A stretch of DNA of 64,000 nucleotides from Thalassotalea sp. PS06 (GTDB taxonomy: Bacteria; Pseudomonadota; Gammaproteobacteria; Enterobacterales; Alteromonadaceae), in the NCBI RefSeq assembly GCF_007197775.1, contig NZ_CP041638.1:1550001-1614000 (forward strand). The letters run 5' to 3'. Position numbers and translations under genes: made by a program. Positions 24,935 through 33,425 of the stretch are shown one piece after another. The notes below the pieces were generated by a model. It saw only the letters and a list, made by a program, of their open reading frames with translations. It ran no database searches and had not been told where the DNA came from. Every line of letters begins with the position of its first letter. The first letter of the stretch is position 1.

Positions 24935-26965
24935 TTACATGACGCGCATGCCCGGCTCGGCGCCGTTGTCCGGGTTTAAGATAAAGATATCTTTGCCACC
25001 CGGGCCTGCTGCGATGATCATGCCTTCGGACATGCCGAAACGCATTTTTCGCGGTGCAAGGTTTGCAACAACCACAGTTAACTTGCCAATCAAGTCTTCT
25101 GGTTGGTACGCAGACTTGATACCAGCAAAAATTTGACGTGTCTCGCCGCCTAAATCTACTTCGATACGAAGTAGCTTATCAGCTTTTTCAACATGCTCAG
25201 CTTTAACGATTTTCGCCACGCGTAAATCTACTTTGGCGAAATCATCAAAAGTGATTTCATCAGCAATTGGGTCATCGGTCAGAGGGCCGGTCACTGGCTG
25301 CTGCGCCTGAGCAGCTTCCAGGTTTTCTTTTGAATCTTCTACCATAGCGACAATTTTATCCATTTCAACGCGCTGTAATAACGCTTTAAATTTGTTGATC
25401 TTGTGGTCGGTTAACAATGCCTTGTGACCATCCCACTCAAGCTCATCATTAAGGAAAGCCGCCGATTTATCGGCAAGGGAAGGGAGCACAGGCTTTAAAT
25501 AAATCATCAGCACACGGAACAGGTTAATCCCTAACGAACAGATTTCGTGTACTTCCTGTTGCTTGCCTTCTTCTTTAATTAACTGCCACGGCTCTTTAAC
25601 GGCGATGTACTCGTTAACCTTGTCGGCAAGAGCCATGATTTCACGCATCGCCCGACCAAATTCACGGTTCTCGTAGTGAGCCGCAATGCTATCACCTGCG
25701 CTCATCACTTCATCGGCCAGTGCTTGATCTGCTGGGTTTGCTACCAATACACCATCAAACTTTTTACTGATGAAGCTGGCACAGCGAGATGCGATATTTA
25801 CCAGTTTACCAACCAGGTCAGAGTTAACGCGCTGGGCGAAATCCTCCAGATTCAAATCCAGGTCATCAATACGGCTGGTAAGTTTTGCCGCAAAGTAATA
25901 ACGCAGGTATTCCGGATTCAAATGATCTAAATAGGTGCGACCTTTAATGAAAGTACCTTTAGATTTCGACATCTTAGTACCATTTACCGTCACAAAACCA
26001 TGAGCGTAAACAGACGTCGGTTGACGATAACCAGAGCCATCAAGCATAGCTGGCCAGAATAAGCTGTGGAAATAGATGATGTCCTTACCAATAAAGTGAT
26101 AAAGCTCGGCATCGGAATCTTTTCTCCAAAACTCGTCAAAGTTAATGCCTTGCTTGTCACATAGGTTTTTAAAACTACCCATGTAACCAATTGGCGCGTC
26201 TAGCCAAACGTAGAAAAACTTGCCCGGTGCGTCTGGAATTTCGAATCCAAAATATGGTGCATCACGGGAAATATCCCACTGCTGCAAACCTTGTTCAAAC
26301 CACTCAGCAAGTTTGTTTGCCATTTCTTCCTGCAATGAACCGCTGCGAGTCCAGTCTTTCAGCATTTGCTCAAACGCTGGCAAATCGAAGAAGTAGTGCT
26401 CGGAATCCTTCAGTACAGGTGTTGCACCGGAAACCACACTGATCGGATTGATCAGATCCGTTGGTGAATACGTAGCACCACAGTTATCACAGTTATCACC
26501 ATTTTGATCTTCGCTCTTACACTTAGGGCAAGTGCCTTTTACAAAACGATCCGGTAAGAACATTTCTTTCTCCGGATCGAAAAGTTGTGAAATTGTGCGA
26601 CGCTTGATGTGGCCATTCGCATCAAGGCGGCGATAAATTTCCTCAGCAAATGCTCGGTTTTCATCACTATGAGTCGAATGGTAATTATCAAACTTGATAT
26701 GGAAGCCGGCAAAATCCGCCATGTGCTCCTGACGAACCTGCTCGATCATTTCCTCTGGTGCCATACCTAACTGCTGAGCTTTCAGCATGATTGGTGTACC
26801 GTGGGCGTCATCGGCACAGACATAATAGGTTTCGTGGCCGCGCATTTTTTGGAAACGTACCCAGATATCCGTTTGGATGTACTCGAGAAGGTGACCTAAG
26901 TGGATAGGTCCGTTGGCATATGGAAGTGCACTGGTGACAAGGATTTTACGTTTATTGGTCGACAT
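24935..26965 (-). CDS. metG: Methionyl-tRNA synthetase
   Basis: Charges initiator and elongator tRNA-Met. 676 residues (E. coli 677). The class I motif appears as [11 protein letters not shown] at the N-terminus and [10 protein letters not shown] in the middle. A zinc knuckle (CPKC and CDNC pairs) is in the connective domain, and a C-terminal tRNA-binding/dimerisation domain ([19 protein letters not shown] onward, about 575-676). Divergent from apbC, the same neighbour arrangement as metG/mrp in E. coli. Confidence 0.97.
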   Translation of the reverse strand: MSTNKRKILVTSALPYANGPIHLGHLLEYIQTDIWVRFQKMRGHETYYVCADDAHGTPIMLKAQQLGMAPEEMIEQVRQEHMADFAGFHIKFDNYHSTHSDENRAFAEEIYRRLDANGHIKRRTISQLFDPEKEMFLPDRFVKGTCPKCKSEDQNGDNCDNCGATYSPTDLINPISVVSGATPVLKDSEHYFFDLPAFEQMLKDWTRSGSLQEEMANKLAEWFEQGLQQWDISRDAPYFGFEIPDAPGKFFYVWLDAPIGYMGSFKNLCDKQGINFDEFWRKDSDAELYHFIGKDIIYFHSLFWPAMLDGSGYRQPTSVYAHGFVTVNGTKMSKSKGTFIKGRTYLDHLNPEYLRYYFAAKLTSRIDDLDLNLEDFAQRVNSDLVGKLVNIASRCASFISKKFDGVLVANPADQALADEVMSAGDSIAAHYENREFGRAMREIMALADKVNEYIAVKEPWQLIKEEGKQQEVHEICSLGINLFRVLMIYLKPVLPSLADKSAAFLNDELEWDGHKALLTDHKINKFKALLQRVEMDKIVAMVEDSKENLEAAQAQQPVTGPLTDDPIADEITFDDFAKVDLRVAKIVKAEHVEKADKLLRIEVDLGGETRQIFAGIKSAYQPEDLIGKLTVVVANLAPRKMRFGMSEGMIIAAGPGGKDIFILNPDNGAEPGMRVM

Positions 26966-27178
26966 TGTTCGAAAATAAATTCTTAATAGTAATCGTGGCA
27001 GCGATAGTACAAAATTTGCGAATTTTTTTCATTAATAATTATCGATATTGATGAAAAACCCACTTATTATGAAGCAAAGCGCGCATTTAATGAAAAATGC
27101 GGGTTGCTCGTTTTCATAAGTGAATAGAAACTATACAAGATAATTAATGCGTAACCTTGCGCAATTTATGGTGGAATA

Positions 27179-28234
27179 ATGGAAGATAAAATCCGCAGTT
27201 ACATACAGCAATACCGCTCTGACTGTTTTCCTTATGGCCTCGAACAGGTGTTCGCAGACTACACAATTACCAGCAACGATCAAGGTTACCTGCTAACGGT
27301 CAGTCTGGCATTTCCTTGTTTTACGGCATTACAAACCGCCATTGAAACCATGGCAGAAACCCTGGACGTTAATATGGACTTAAAAGCTCAGGTTCAGGTG
27401 GAAGCGGTGCGTGAGCACAATATTGCCGGTGTTAAAAATATTATTGCTGTGGCCTCTGGAAAGGGTGGTGTTGGTAAATCAACAACCGCAGTAAATATTG
27501 CCTTGGCACTACAAGAGGAAGGGGCGCGGGTTGGTATCCTTGATGCCGATATTTATGGTCCATCGATTCCCACAATGTTGGGCATCGCTGATGAAAAACC
27601 AGGTTCTGAAGATGGCAAACGTATGTTGCCTTTAAATGGTCAGGGCTTGTCGGCAATGTCGATTGGCTTTTTAGTCCCGGATTCTCAAGCCAGTATTTGG
27701 CGGGGGCCGATGGCGAGCACCGCTTTTACCCAGCTATTGAATGAGACTGCCTGGGATGATCTGGATTATCTTATCGTCGATATGCCGCCTGGTACTGGTG
27801 ATATTCAGTTAACACTGGCGCAAAAGGTGCCTGTTGCAGCCGCCTGTATGGTAACAACGCCACAGGATATCGCCCTCATCGATGTCCGCAAAGGCATCAG
27901 CATGTTTGATAAAGTGCAGGTGCCGGTGCTAGGTGTGATAGAAAATATGAGTTATCATCTGTGTCCTAACTGTGGGCATGAATCCCATATTTTTGGTGAA
28001 GGTGGTGCACAGCATCTGGCTTCTGAGCAAGACATCGATTTACTGGGGCAAATTCCACTTAATCTTGATATTCGTCAAGGCGCGGACAGCGGTAATTCTC
28101 CGATATTGTCCAATATAGATAGTGACATTAGCCAAATCTACCGTAGAATAGCCACCAATATTGTGAGTGATTTATATTACCAGCTTGACTGGCGCAGTCC
28201 TGCGACGGCAACGCTGAGCATAACAGAAGAATAA
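27179..28234 (+). CDS. apbC: Iron-sulfur cluster carrier, ApbC/Mrp P-loop ATPase
   Basis: Transfers Fe-S clusters to apoproteins. 351 residues with a short N-terminal DUF59-like domain, a deviant Walker A ASGKGGVGKST (about residues 91-101), and the cluster-binding CPNC in SYHLCPNCGHES (near 262). It is divergent from metG, with a GGTGGAAT ribosome site. The stop is 3 bases before dcd, so the two genes form a transcription unit. Confidence 0.95.
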   Translation: MEDKIRSYIQQYRSDCFPYGLEQVFADYTITSNDQGYLLTVSLAFPCFTALQTAIETMAETLDVNMDLKAQVQVEAVREHNIAGVKNIIAVASGKGGVGKSTTAVNIALALQEEGARVGILDADIYGPSIPTMLGIADEKPGSEDGKRMLPLNGQGLSAMSIGFLVPDSQASIWRGPMASTAFTQLLNETAWDDLDYLIVDMPPGTGDIQLTLAQKVPVAAACMVTTPQDIALIDVRKGISMFDKVQVPVLGVIENMSYHLCPNCGHESHIFGEGGAQHLASEQDIDLLGQIPLNLDIRQGADSGNSPILSNIDSDISQIYRRIATNIVSDLYYQLDWRSPATATLSITEE

Positions 28235-28237
28235 CCG

Positions 28238-28825
28238 ATGAGACTTTGTGATAAAGATATTGAAGCCCTGATTGAGGCTGGAAAAATTTGTATTGAGCCA
28301 CGCCCTGAATCTAGTATGATTTCTGGGGTCAGTGTGGATATTTGCCTGGGCAATAAGTTTCGCGTGTTTGAAGACCACACTGCGCCGTATATTGATTTGA
28401 GCGGACCGAAAGCGGAAGTCCAGGAGGCGATGAACACCTTGATGAGTGATGAAATTCACATCGAGGATGGCGAAGCCTTCTTCCTCCATCCAGGTGAACT
28501 GGCGCTTGCAGTAACTCACGAGTCAGTAACATTGCCAGCCGATATTGTTGGTTGGTTAGACGGTCGCTCGTCGCTGGCTCGCTTAGGGTTAATGGTTCAT
28601 GTTACCGCGCATAGAATTGATCCAGGTTGGTCTGGACAAATTGTTCTTGAATTCTTCAACTCTGGAAAACTGCCGCTTGCCTTGCGTCCGAAGATGAAAA
28701 TCGCTGCGTTAAACTTTGAAACCATGTCAGGGGAAGCGATTCGTCCATACAACAAGCGTGATGATGCCAAATACAAAGATCAAAAAGGCGCTGTTGCCAG
28801 CCGCATTAGTGAAGACGAAAGCTAA
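28238..28825 (+). CDS. dcd: dCTP deaminase
   Basis: Converts dCTP to dUTP for thymidylate supply. 195 residues (E. coli 193). The active-site block [20 protein letters not shown] with the catalytic Glu in VLEFFN is clear. Immediately follows apbC. Confidence 0.96.
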   Translation: MRLCDKDIEALIEAGKICIEPRPESSMISGVSVDICLGNKFRVFEDHTAPYIDLSGPKAEVQEAMNTLMSDEIHIEDGEAFFLHPGELALAVTHESVTLPADIVGWLDGRSSLARLGLMVHVTAHRIDPGWSGQIVLEFFNSGKLPLALRPKMKIAALNFETMSGEAIRPYNKRDDAKYKDQKGAVASRISEDES

Positions 28826-28870
28826 AGCTAAATTAATGCTCGTGAATTAAGTGTGTATTGATACCAAAAG

Positions 28871-28902
28871 AAAAGCCCTGGCCAGCAATGGTCAGGGCTT
28901 TC
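28871..28902. terminator. Bidirectional terminator between dcd and yvcK
   Basis: AAAGCCCTG-GCCA...TGGT-CAGGGCTTT, a long stem with A/T runs on both sides, between convergent genes. Confidence 0.9.
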
Positions 28903-28931
28903 TAATTTAAATGAGTTGTCGTGTTAGCTAG

Positions 28932-29843
28932 CTAGCCATTAACGACATCATCATTATAAGTAATGTTGATTGCGCATGCCTCAAGAGCTTCCAGTAAGCG
29001 TTGCTTATTATGGTAATCACCGTTGTCGGCATCGCTCAGTGGTCGGCACAATACGTTAACCCTTTCGGATTTCGCCGATTTATCCTGAGTAATCACAGTA
29101 TCAATAGGCAAGCAACCAATATTGTTTTCCAGCCAGTTTAATTTGTCGTCCAAAGGTAATTTTCCTGCCGGACTATCTTCTTGGTTGATGTTGTCGATAA
29201 ATACGCATTGGCCAGTTCGTTTTTCGATGGCATTGCGTAAGTCATTAACTAACAGGGGAGGGACGACACTGGTAAGAAAGCTGCCCGGGCCAAGAATGAT
29301 CAAATCGGCATTTTCAATGGCAATTAAACATTCTGGGATGGATTTTACCAGAGGCGCTAACATTAGCTTGTGAGGCATCGTTGGCATGTCATCAACGGAT
29401 ATCTCACCAACTTTACAACGGCCGTGCTCATAGAACGCCAATAAATCCGTTGGTGTTTCCGACATAGGGTAGACTTTGGTTTTCACTCTCAGCAAGCTAG
29501 AGATAAGATTGATCGAATCAAGCGGACGGCTTTGTATTTCATTCAGTCCAAACAGGATCAAGTTTCCGAGGTTATGTCCCGATAACTCATCGTTGCCGTC
29601 AAAGCGAAAATTAAACAGCTGGTTACCTACGGATTCGGGCTCGACCAATTGCGTCAGGCAATTACGTAAATCGCCCCAGGCAATCGAGCTGGTTCGCTTT
29701 CTGAGTTTACCCGTAGAGCCACCATTATCTGTGGTAGCAACAATACCAGTAAGTTGATCTCCCAAAAAGGAAAGGGTGGAGAGGACACGTCCTAAACCAT
29801 GGCCGCCGCCAATGGCGACTACATTGAGTTTTTGTAAGCGCAT
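28932..29843 (-). CDS. yvcK: YvcK/CofD-family nucleotide-sugar-binding protein
   Basis: 303 residues. The Rossmann motif AIGGGHGLGRVLSTL is followed by TTDNGGSTGKLR, typical of YvcK (UDP-GlcNAc-binding, linked to gluconeogenic growth and cell shape in other bacteria). LILGPGSFLTSVVPPLLV is also conserved. In gammaproteobacteria the role is poorly defined. Single gene, with a long 5' region shared with the tRNA operon. Confidence 0.87.
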   Translation of the reverse strand: MRLQKLNVVAIGGGHGLGRVLSTLSFLGDQLTGIVATTDNGGSTGKLRKRTSSIAWGDLRNCLTQLVEPESVGNQLFNFRFDGNDELSGHNLGNLILFGLNEIQSRPLDSINLISSLLRVKTKVYPMSETPTDLLAFYEHGRCKVGEISVDDMPTMPHKLMLAPLVKSIPECLIAIENADLIILGPGSFLTSVVPPLLVNDLRNAIEKRTGQCVFIDNINQEDSPAGKLPLDDKLNWLENNIGCLPIDTVITQDKSAKSERVNVLCRPLSDADNGDYHNKQRLLEALEACAINITYNDDVVNG

Positions 29844-30341
29844 ATTTGTTCTGTTACCTCATTAACCATGAATACTGCGCAAAATAAGACTGGCTCAGAA
29901 AATAATAATTAGGAAATTTCATAGATAGTTATAGGAGCTATTACTACGCTTCTCAAGAAATTAGTCTCATTTGTTCACGCAACTTTATTGTAGCGACAAT
30001 CGTTACATAATTGCTACACCTATACCGTATCCGATTGTAATCGTCATTTTTATTTTCATATGCTTTATTTATTGCTGCGTCTAATGACTGTGTAATTCTC
30101 GATGTTCATTCACGGGAATTTGCTAAAACGCTATCAAATATTTGTTTAAAAAGGTGTTAAAACCTGCAGTTTGCAGCAGCTTTCAGATAAAAAAACGGCA
30201 AAGCGATGAATTAATAAACGCTTAAACCTGTTTTTCCCGATTTTTACGATTTTATGCAAAAAAACTGTTGACTCTTTTCAGCACCCTGCTTAGAATTCGC
30301 CTCGCTTTCAACGAGTAAGGTCGCTCAAGAGAGCAGGTTCT
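29844..30341. other. Intergenic region between yvcK and the tRNA-Ala/Glu operon
   Basis: About 500 AT-rich bases. It holds the tRNA promoter at 30268-30296 and an imperfect dyad TGTAGCGA-CAA-TCGTTACA (29989-30007, one mismatch) that could be a binding site. No open frame with a ribosome site was recognised. Confidence 0.4.
30268..30296 (+). promoter_or_regulatory. Promoter of the tRNA-Ala/Glu operon
   Basis: TTGACT at 30268-30273, 17-base spacer, TAGAAT at 30291-30296, then GC-rich TCGCCTCGC. Layout and hexamers closely parallel the tRNA-Asp promoter. Confidence 0.8.
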
Positions 30342-30417
30342 GGGGCTATAGCTCAGCTGGGAGAGCGCTTCGCTGGCAGCGAAGAGGTCTGCGGTTCGAT
30401 CCCGCATAGCTCCACCA
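30342..30417 (+). tRNA. tRNA-Ala(GGC)
   Basis: 76 bases with CCA. Acceptor GGGGCTA/TAGCTCC (one G-U), anticodon arm CTTCG-CTGGCAG-CGAAG giving GGC, T-loop TTCGATC. Confidence 0.98.
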
Positions 30418-30575
30418 GAATTCTTCAGGTTTGATAATATCGAGCCTCGACTTTGGCAAAAGTCAACGCAGGCTGAGGTGTCAGTCTGCCGAAGGTGAAT
30501 TTAAGATTTGAAGTGTCTTATTTTCTTATGCAGATATACTTAACAGGTTGATTAGATTTGTTAGATATACATTGC

Positions 30576-30651
30576 GTCCCCTTCGTCTAGAGGCCTAGGA
30601 CACCGCCCTTTCACGGCGGTAACAGGGGTTCGAATCCCCTAGGGGACGCCA
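30576..30651 (+). tRNA. tRNA-Glu(TTC), copy 1
   Basis: 76 bases with CCA. Acceptor GTCCCCT/AGGGGAC, anticodon arm CCGCC-CTTTCAC-GGCGG giving TTC. First of five identical copies. Confidence 0.98.
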
Positions 30652-30763
30652 CTTCATTTAAAATAAGTTGTACCTGACAGGTTTATGTTAGTTCTAGTGC
30701 TGGTAAAATATTTTTACCAAGCGCAAATTCTTTAAAATACTCAGTGTTTTTCAGGAATTCTGC

Positions 30764-30839
30764 GTCCCCTTCGTCTAGAGGCCTAGGACACCGCCCTTTC
30801 ACGGCGGTAACAGGGGTTCGAATCCCCTAGGGGACGCCA
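30764..30839 (+). tRNA. tRNA-Glu(TTC), copy 2
   Basis: Identical to copy 1. The preceding 112-base spacer contains a hairpin GGTAAAA-TAT-TTTTACC at about 30702-30718. Confidence 0.98.
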
Positions 30840-30944
30840 TTTCGTCATAATATTCTGTTATCAAGGTCAAAAAGTTCTAGTGCCGACAAGGTTTCTTGTC
30901 ATGCGCAACATTTTCTGAATACGTGAAAGATTCGGGAAATCTGC

Positions 30945-31020
30945 GTCCCCTTCGTCTAGAGGCCTAGGACACCGCCCTTTCACGGCGGTAACAGGGGTTC
31001 GAATCCCCTAGGGGACGCCA
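30945..31020 (+). tRNA. tRNA-Glu(TTC), copy 3
   Basis: Identical copy. The preceding spacer has GACAAG-GTTT-CTTGTC at about 30885-30900 at the equivalent place. Confidence 0.98.
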
Positions 31021-31133
31021 ACTTATTTACATACAATTAGGTGACTTGTTCTGGTGCCGGTGAGGTTGACTCATTTCGCAAAATCATCAAGTTCATTATC
31101 GGCTCATTTGAGTTTATAAAGAAAGATTTTTGC

Positions 31134-31209
31134 GTCCCCTTCGTCTAGAGGCCTAGGACACCGCCCTTTCACGGCGGTAACAGGGGTTCGAATCCCCTAG
31201 GGGACGCCA
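31134..31209 (+). tRNA. tRNA-Glu(TTC), copy 4
   Basis: Identical copy. The preceding spacer has the related GTTCTGGTGCC block followed by GGTGAG and CTCATT arms at about 31059-31075. Confidence 0.98.
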
Positions 31210-31286
31210 CTTAATTGCAATTATCCAAGGTCTCATCTGGTAACAGGTGACATGTTCGCGGTTTTTGATAAACCAACAAATTTCGC

Positions 31287-31362
31287 GTCCCCTTCGTCTA
31301 GAGGCCTAGGACACCGCCCTTTCACGGCGGTAACAGGGGTTCGAATCCCCTAGGGGACGCCA
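31287..31362 (+). tRNA. tRNA-Glu(TTC), copy 5
   Basis: Identical copy, the last of the operon. The preceding spacer is shorter (77 bases). An intrinsic terminator follows. Confidence 0.98.
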
Positions 31363-31381
31363 CTTCTTTGAAGTACAAAAT

Positions 31382-31404
31382 AGCCGACGCAAGTCGGCTT
31401 TTTT
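31382..31404 (+). terminator. Intrinsic terminator of the tRNA-Ala/Glu operon
   Basis: AGCCGAC-GCAA-GTCGGCT followed by TTTTT, 20 bases after the last tRNA-Glu. Confidence 0.92.
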
Positions 31405-31505
31405 GTTTCTGCTCAGCGGTAAATATTACTCTACTCGCACGACCGTCAGTCTGTTCGTCAGTGCTCTATCTTTTTTAATCGCGATTCTTCTATACTTGTA
31501 GTTAA

Positions 31506-31766
31506 TACCAATGCACATTAATTACTGATCATTCAGCAAATTTTTGAAATGGTAAATTTGACTGACGAGCCCAAAGAATCTCATCAGAGTTAAGCAAGCT
31601 ATATTTAATGGTCAGATATTCAAATTTGCCCTGGCGGGAATGCCCGAGAGGCATTTCTACTGCGTACTCGCTATTTGAAATGGAATGACCATTCCTAAAT
31701 AACGACGCCTTGTATAAATCCCTCGGCTGACATTCTGAATAGCTCACTTTTCAACGTGCATTGGTA
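31506..31766 (+). repeat. MITE-like element D
   Basis: 261 bp from TACCAATG to CATTGGTA, flanked by TAA and TAG. Its right third resembles the right third of element A, and its interior is related to element E in inverted orientation. The longest frame inside it (minus strand, 31529-31747) is shifted by an indel in element E, so it is not a conserved gene. Confidence 0.75.
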
Positions 31767-31794
31767 TAGCTTGTTAGTCTGTAAGGAGTTTCAG

Positions 31795-32040
31795 ATGGGT
31801 GATTTATCGGTTTGGACAAGTTTCTTTGGCTGGTGCACCGTGATCAACTTTGTCATTTTATTGTTTGCGACCTTTATGATCCGCTTTGCTCAGGATTGGG
31901 CGATGGAGATCCACAGTAAAATGTTCAATATTGATAAGGCGCAATTGCCAGGCATGTACTTTAAATACGTGGCGAATTTTAAGATTGTCTCGGTGGTATT
32001 TAGTTTCACGCCATGGCTGGCATTGACATTGATGGGGTAG
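31795..32040 (+). CDS. Small membrane protein, DUF6868-like
   Basis: 81 residues from ATG 31795, preceded by AAGGAG. Two predicted helices (FFGWCTVINFVILLFATFMI and IVSVVFSFTPWLALTLM) flank a conserved-looking loop AMEIHSKMFNIDK. The W-C-T-xx-N and HSKxF pattern agrees with what I recall of DUF6868; function unknown. It lies just after MITE-like element D, which must therefore supply or border its promoter. Confidence 0.7.
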   Translation: MGDLSVWTSFFGWCTVINFVILLFATFMIRFAQDWAMEIHSKMFNIDKAQLPGMYFKYVANFKIVSVVFSFTPWLALTLMG

Positions 32041-32090
32041 GTGGGTCGATTAAACTCAACCCGCAATACCAAAACTTCTGTGCCTGCTAA

Positions 32091-32717
32091 TTATTTAGCG
32101 GCTTGCGTAACCACAGGTTCTAACAATTCGCGCATCCGCTTGGCCAATTGAGGTTGTGCTTCTTTGGTTGGATGAATACCATCGGCCTGCATAAGTTCGG
32201 CGTTAACGGCAACGTCCTCAATAAAAAATGGGATTAGCGTACTACCGGTCTGTTCGGTCACATCTTTGAATACGTCATTGAACATTTTGTTATAACGCTG
32301 ACCGTAATTTGGCGGGATTTTTACGTCGCTGACGATAACTTTGATGTTTTCGTTTTGAGCCAGCTCGATCATTTGTAACAAATTATTTTTAATTAATTTC
32401 GGTGGGAAACCTCGTAAGCCGTCATTGCCGCCAAGTTCAATAAGTAAGTAATCAATCTTTTGCTGCTCCAGTATTTTCGGGAGTCGGGCGAGGCCACCAT
32501 CGGTTGTTTCGCCACTAATACTGGCGTTGATAATGCGATAATTTGCCTGATCCTGTTCAAGATTTTCGTTTAAAATCGTCACCCATCCTTCGTTTTCCTG
32601 CATCCCGTAACTTGCACTCAGGCTATCACCTAGTAGTAAAATAGAGTATTGAGCCAAAACCGGGTTGGCGAACGTACAACATACTAGCAACAACCAAGGG
32701 AAAAATTTTTTCATCAT
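32091..32717 (-). CDS. tesA: Multifunctional acyl-CoA thioesterase I / lysophospholipase L1
   Basis: A periplasmic SGNH-hydrolase. 208 residues with a signal peptide (FFPWLLLVCCTFANPVLA, cleavage near 22). Block I GDSLSASYG has Ser32; the Gly and Asn blocks are ISGETTDGG and LGGNDG, and the catalytic Asp/His are in ADGIHP. Two ATGs open the gene, at 32717 and 32714. Head-to-head with ybbA, whose start overlaps by two bases, as in E. coli. Confidence 0.94.
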   Translation of the reverse strand: MMKKFFPWLLLVCCTFANPVLAQYSILLLGDSLSASYGMQENEGWVTILNENLEQDQANYRIINASISGETTDGGLARLPKILEQQKIDYLLIELGGNDGLRGFPPKLIKNNLLQMIELAQNENIKVIVSDVKIPPNYGQRYNKMFNDVFKDVTEQTGSTLIPFFIEDVAVNAELMQADGIHPTKEAQPQLAKRMRELLEPVVTQAAK

Positions 32718-33423
32718 GCTTCAGGATCCTGATTTAATTTTACAATGTCGACAAGTGACCAAACAGGTGACTACCGGCGAGAAAACACTGGATATTTTAC
32801 AACCAATCGACCTTCAGGTTCGACCGGGTGAAACCGTGGCGATTATCGGGGCTTCTGGCTCTGGTAAAACCACGCTTTTATCTCTGCTAGCCGGGTTGGA
32901 CACTCCAACGCAAGGGGAAATTTACCTCAAACAGGCGCCTTTGCACAAGTTCGATGAAGAACAACGCTCTGCGGTACGAGCAAAACACGTCGGTTTTATC
33001 TTCCAATCGTTTCTCTTAATCAACAGTTTAACCGCTTTGGAAAATGTCATGTTACCAGCGGAACTTGCAGGCAGCGACAAGGCTGAGCAAGACGCTCTGG
33101 ATATGCTCGAAAAAGTAGGTTTGAAAGACCGAGCCGACCATTTCCCATCGCAATTATCTGGTGGAGAGCAACAACGTGTTGCTATCGCCCGAGCATTTAT
33201 TAGCTCTCCAGATATCCTTTTTGCCGATGAGCCAACCGGTAACCTGGATAGCAAAACCGGTGATACCGTCAGCGACTTATTGTTCGAGCTGAATCAACAA
33301 CAAGGCACGACGTTAGTATTAGTTACCCATGACAACGGCCTTGCAGCCCAATGTCAGCGCCAGTTAGTGATGCACGCCGGAGAGCTGACCGAATCCGTAA
33401 AGAAGATGGCTGAGGTGGTTTAA
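32716..33423 (+). CDS. ybbA: ABC transporter ATP-binding protein YbbA
   Basis: A LolD-like ATPase. 235 residues from ATG 32716 (E. coli 228); an upstream TTG at 32665 would extend into the tesA coding region and is less likely. Walker A GASGSGKTT, signature LSGGEQQRVAIARAF, Walker B ILFADEPTGNLD. It works with the FtsX-type permease that follows after 2 bases. The substrate of YbbAP is not established; linkage to tesA suggests lipid- or envelope-related export. Confidence 0.92.
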   Translation: MLQDPDLILQCRQVTKQVTTGEKTLDILQPIDLQVRPGETVAIIGASGSGKTTLLSLLAGLDTPTQGEIYLKQAPLHKFDEEQRSAVRAKHVGFIFQSFLLINSLTALENVMLPAELAGSDKAEQDALDMLEKVGLKDRADHFPSQLSGGEQQRVAIARAFISSPDILFADEPTGNLDSKTGDTVSDLLFELNQQQGTTLVLVTHDNGLAAQCQRQLVMHAGELTESVKKMAEVV

Positions 33424-33425
33424 CG

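Noticed and set aside
31529..31747. 72-codon frame on the minus strand inside element D
   Set aside because: Element E, which has a related interior, has an indel that shifts this frame, there is no ribosome site, and it lies wholly within repeat DNA.
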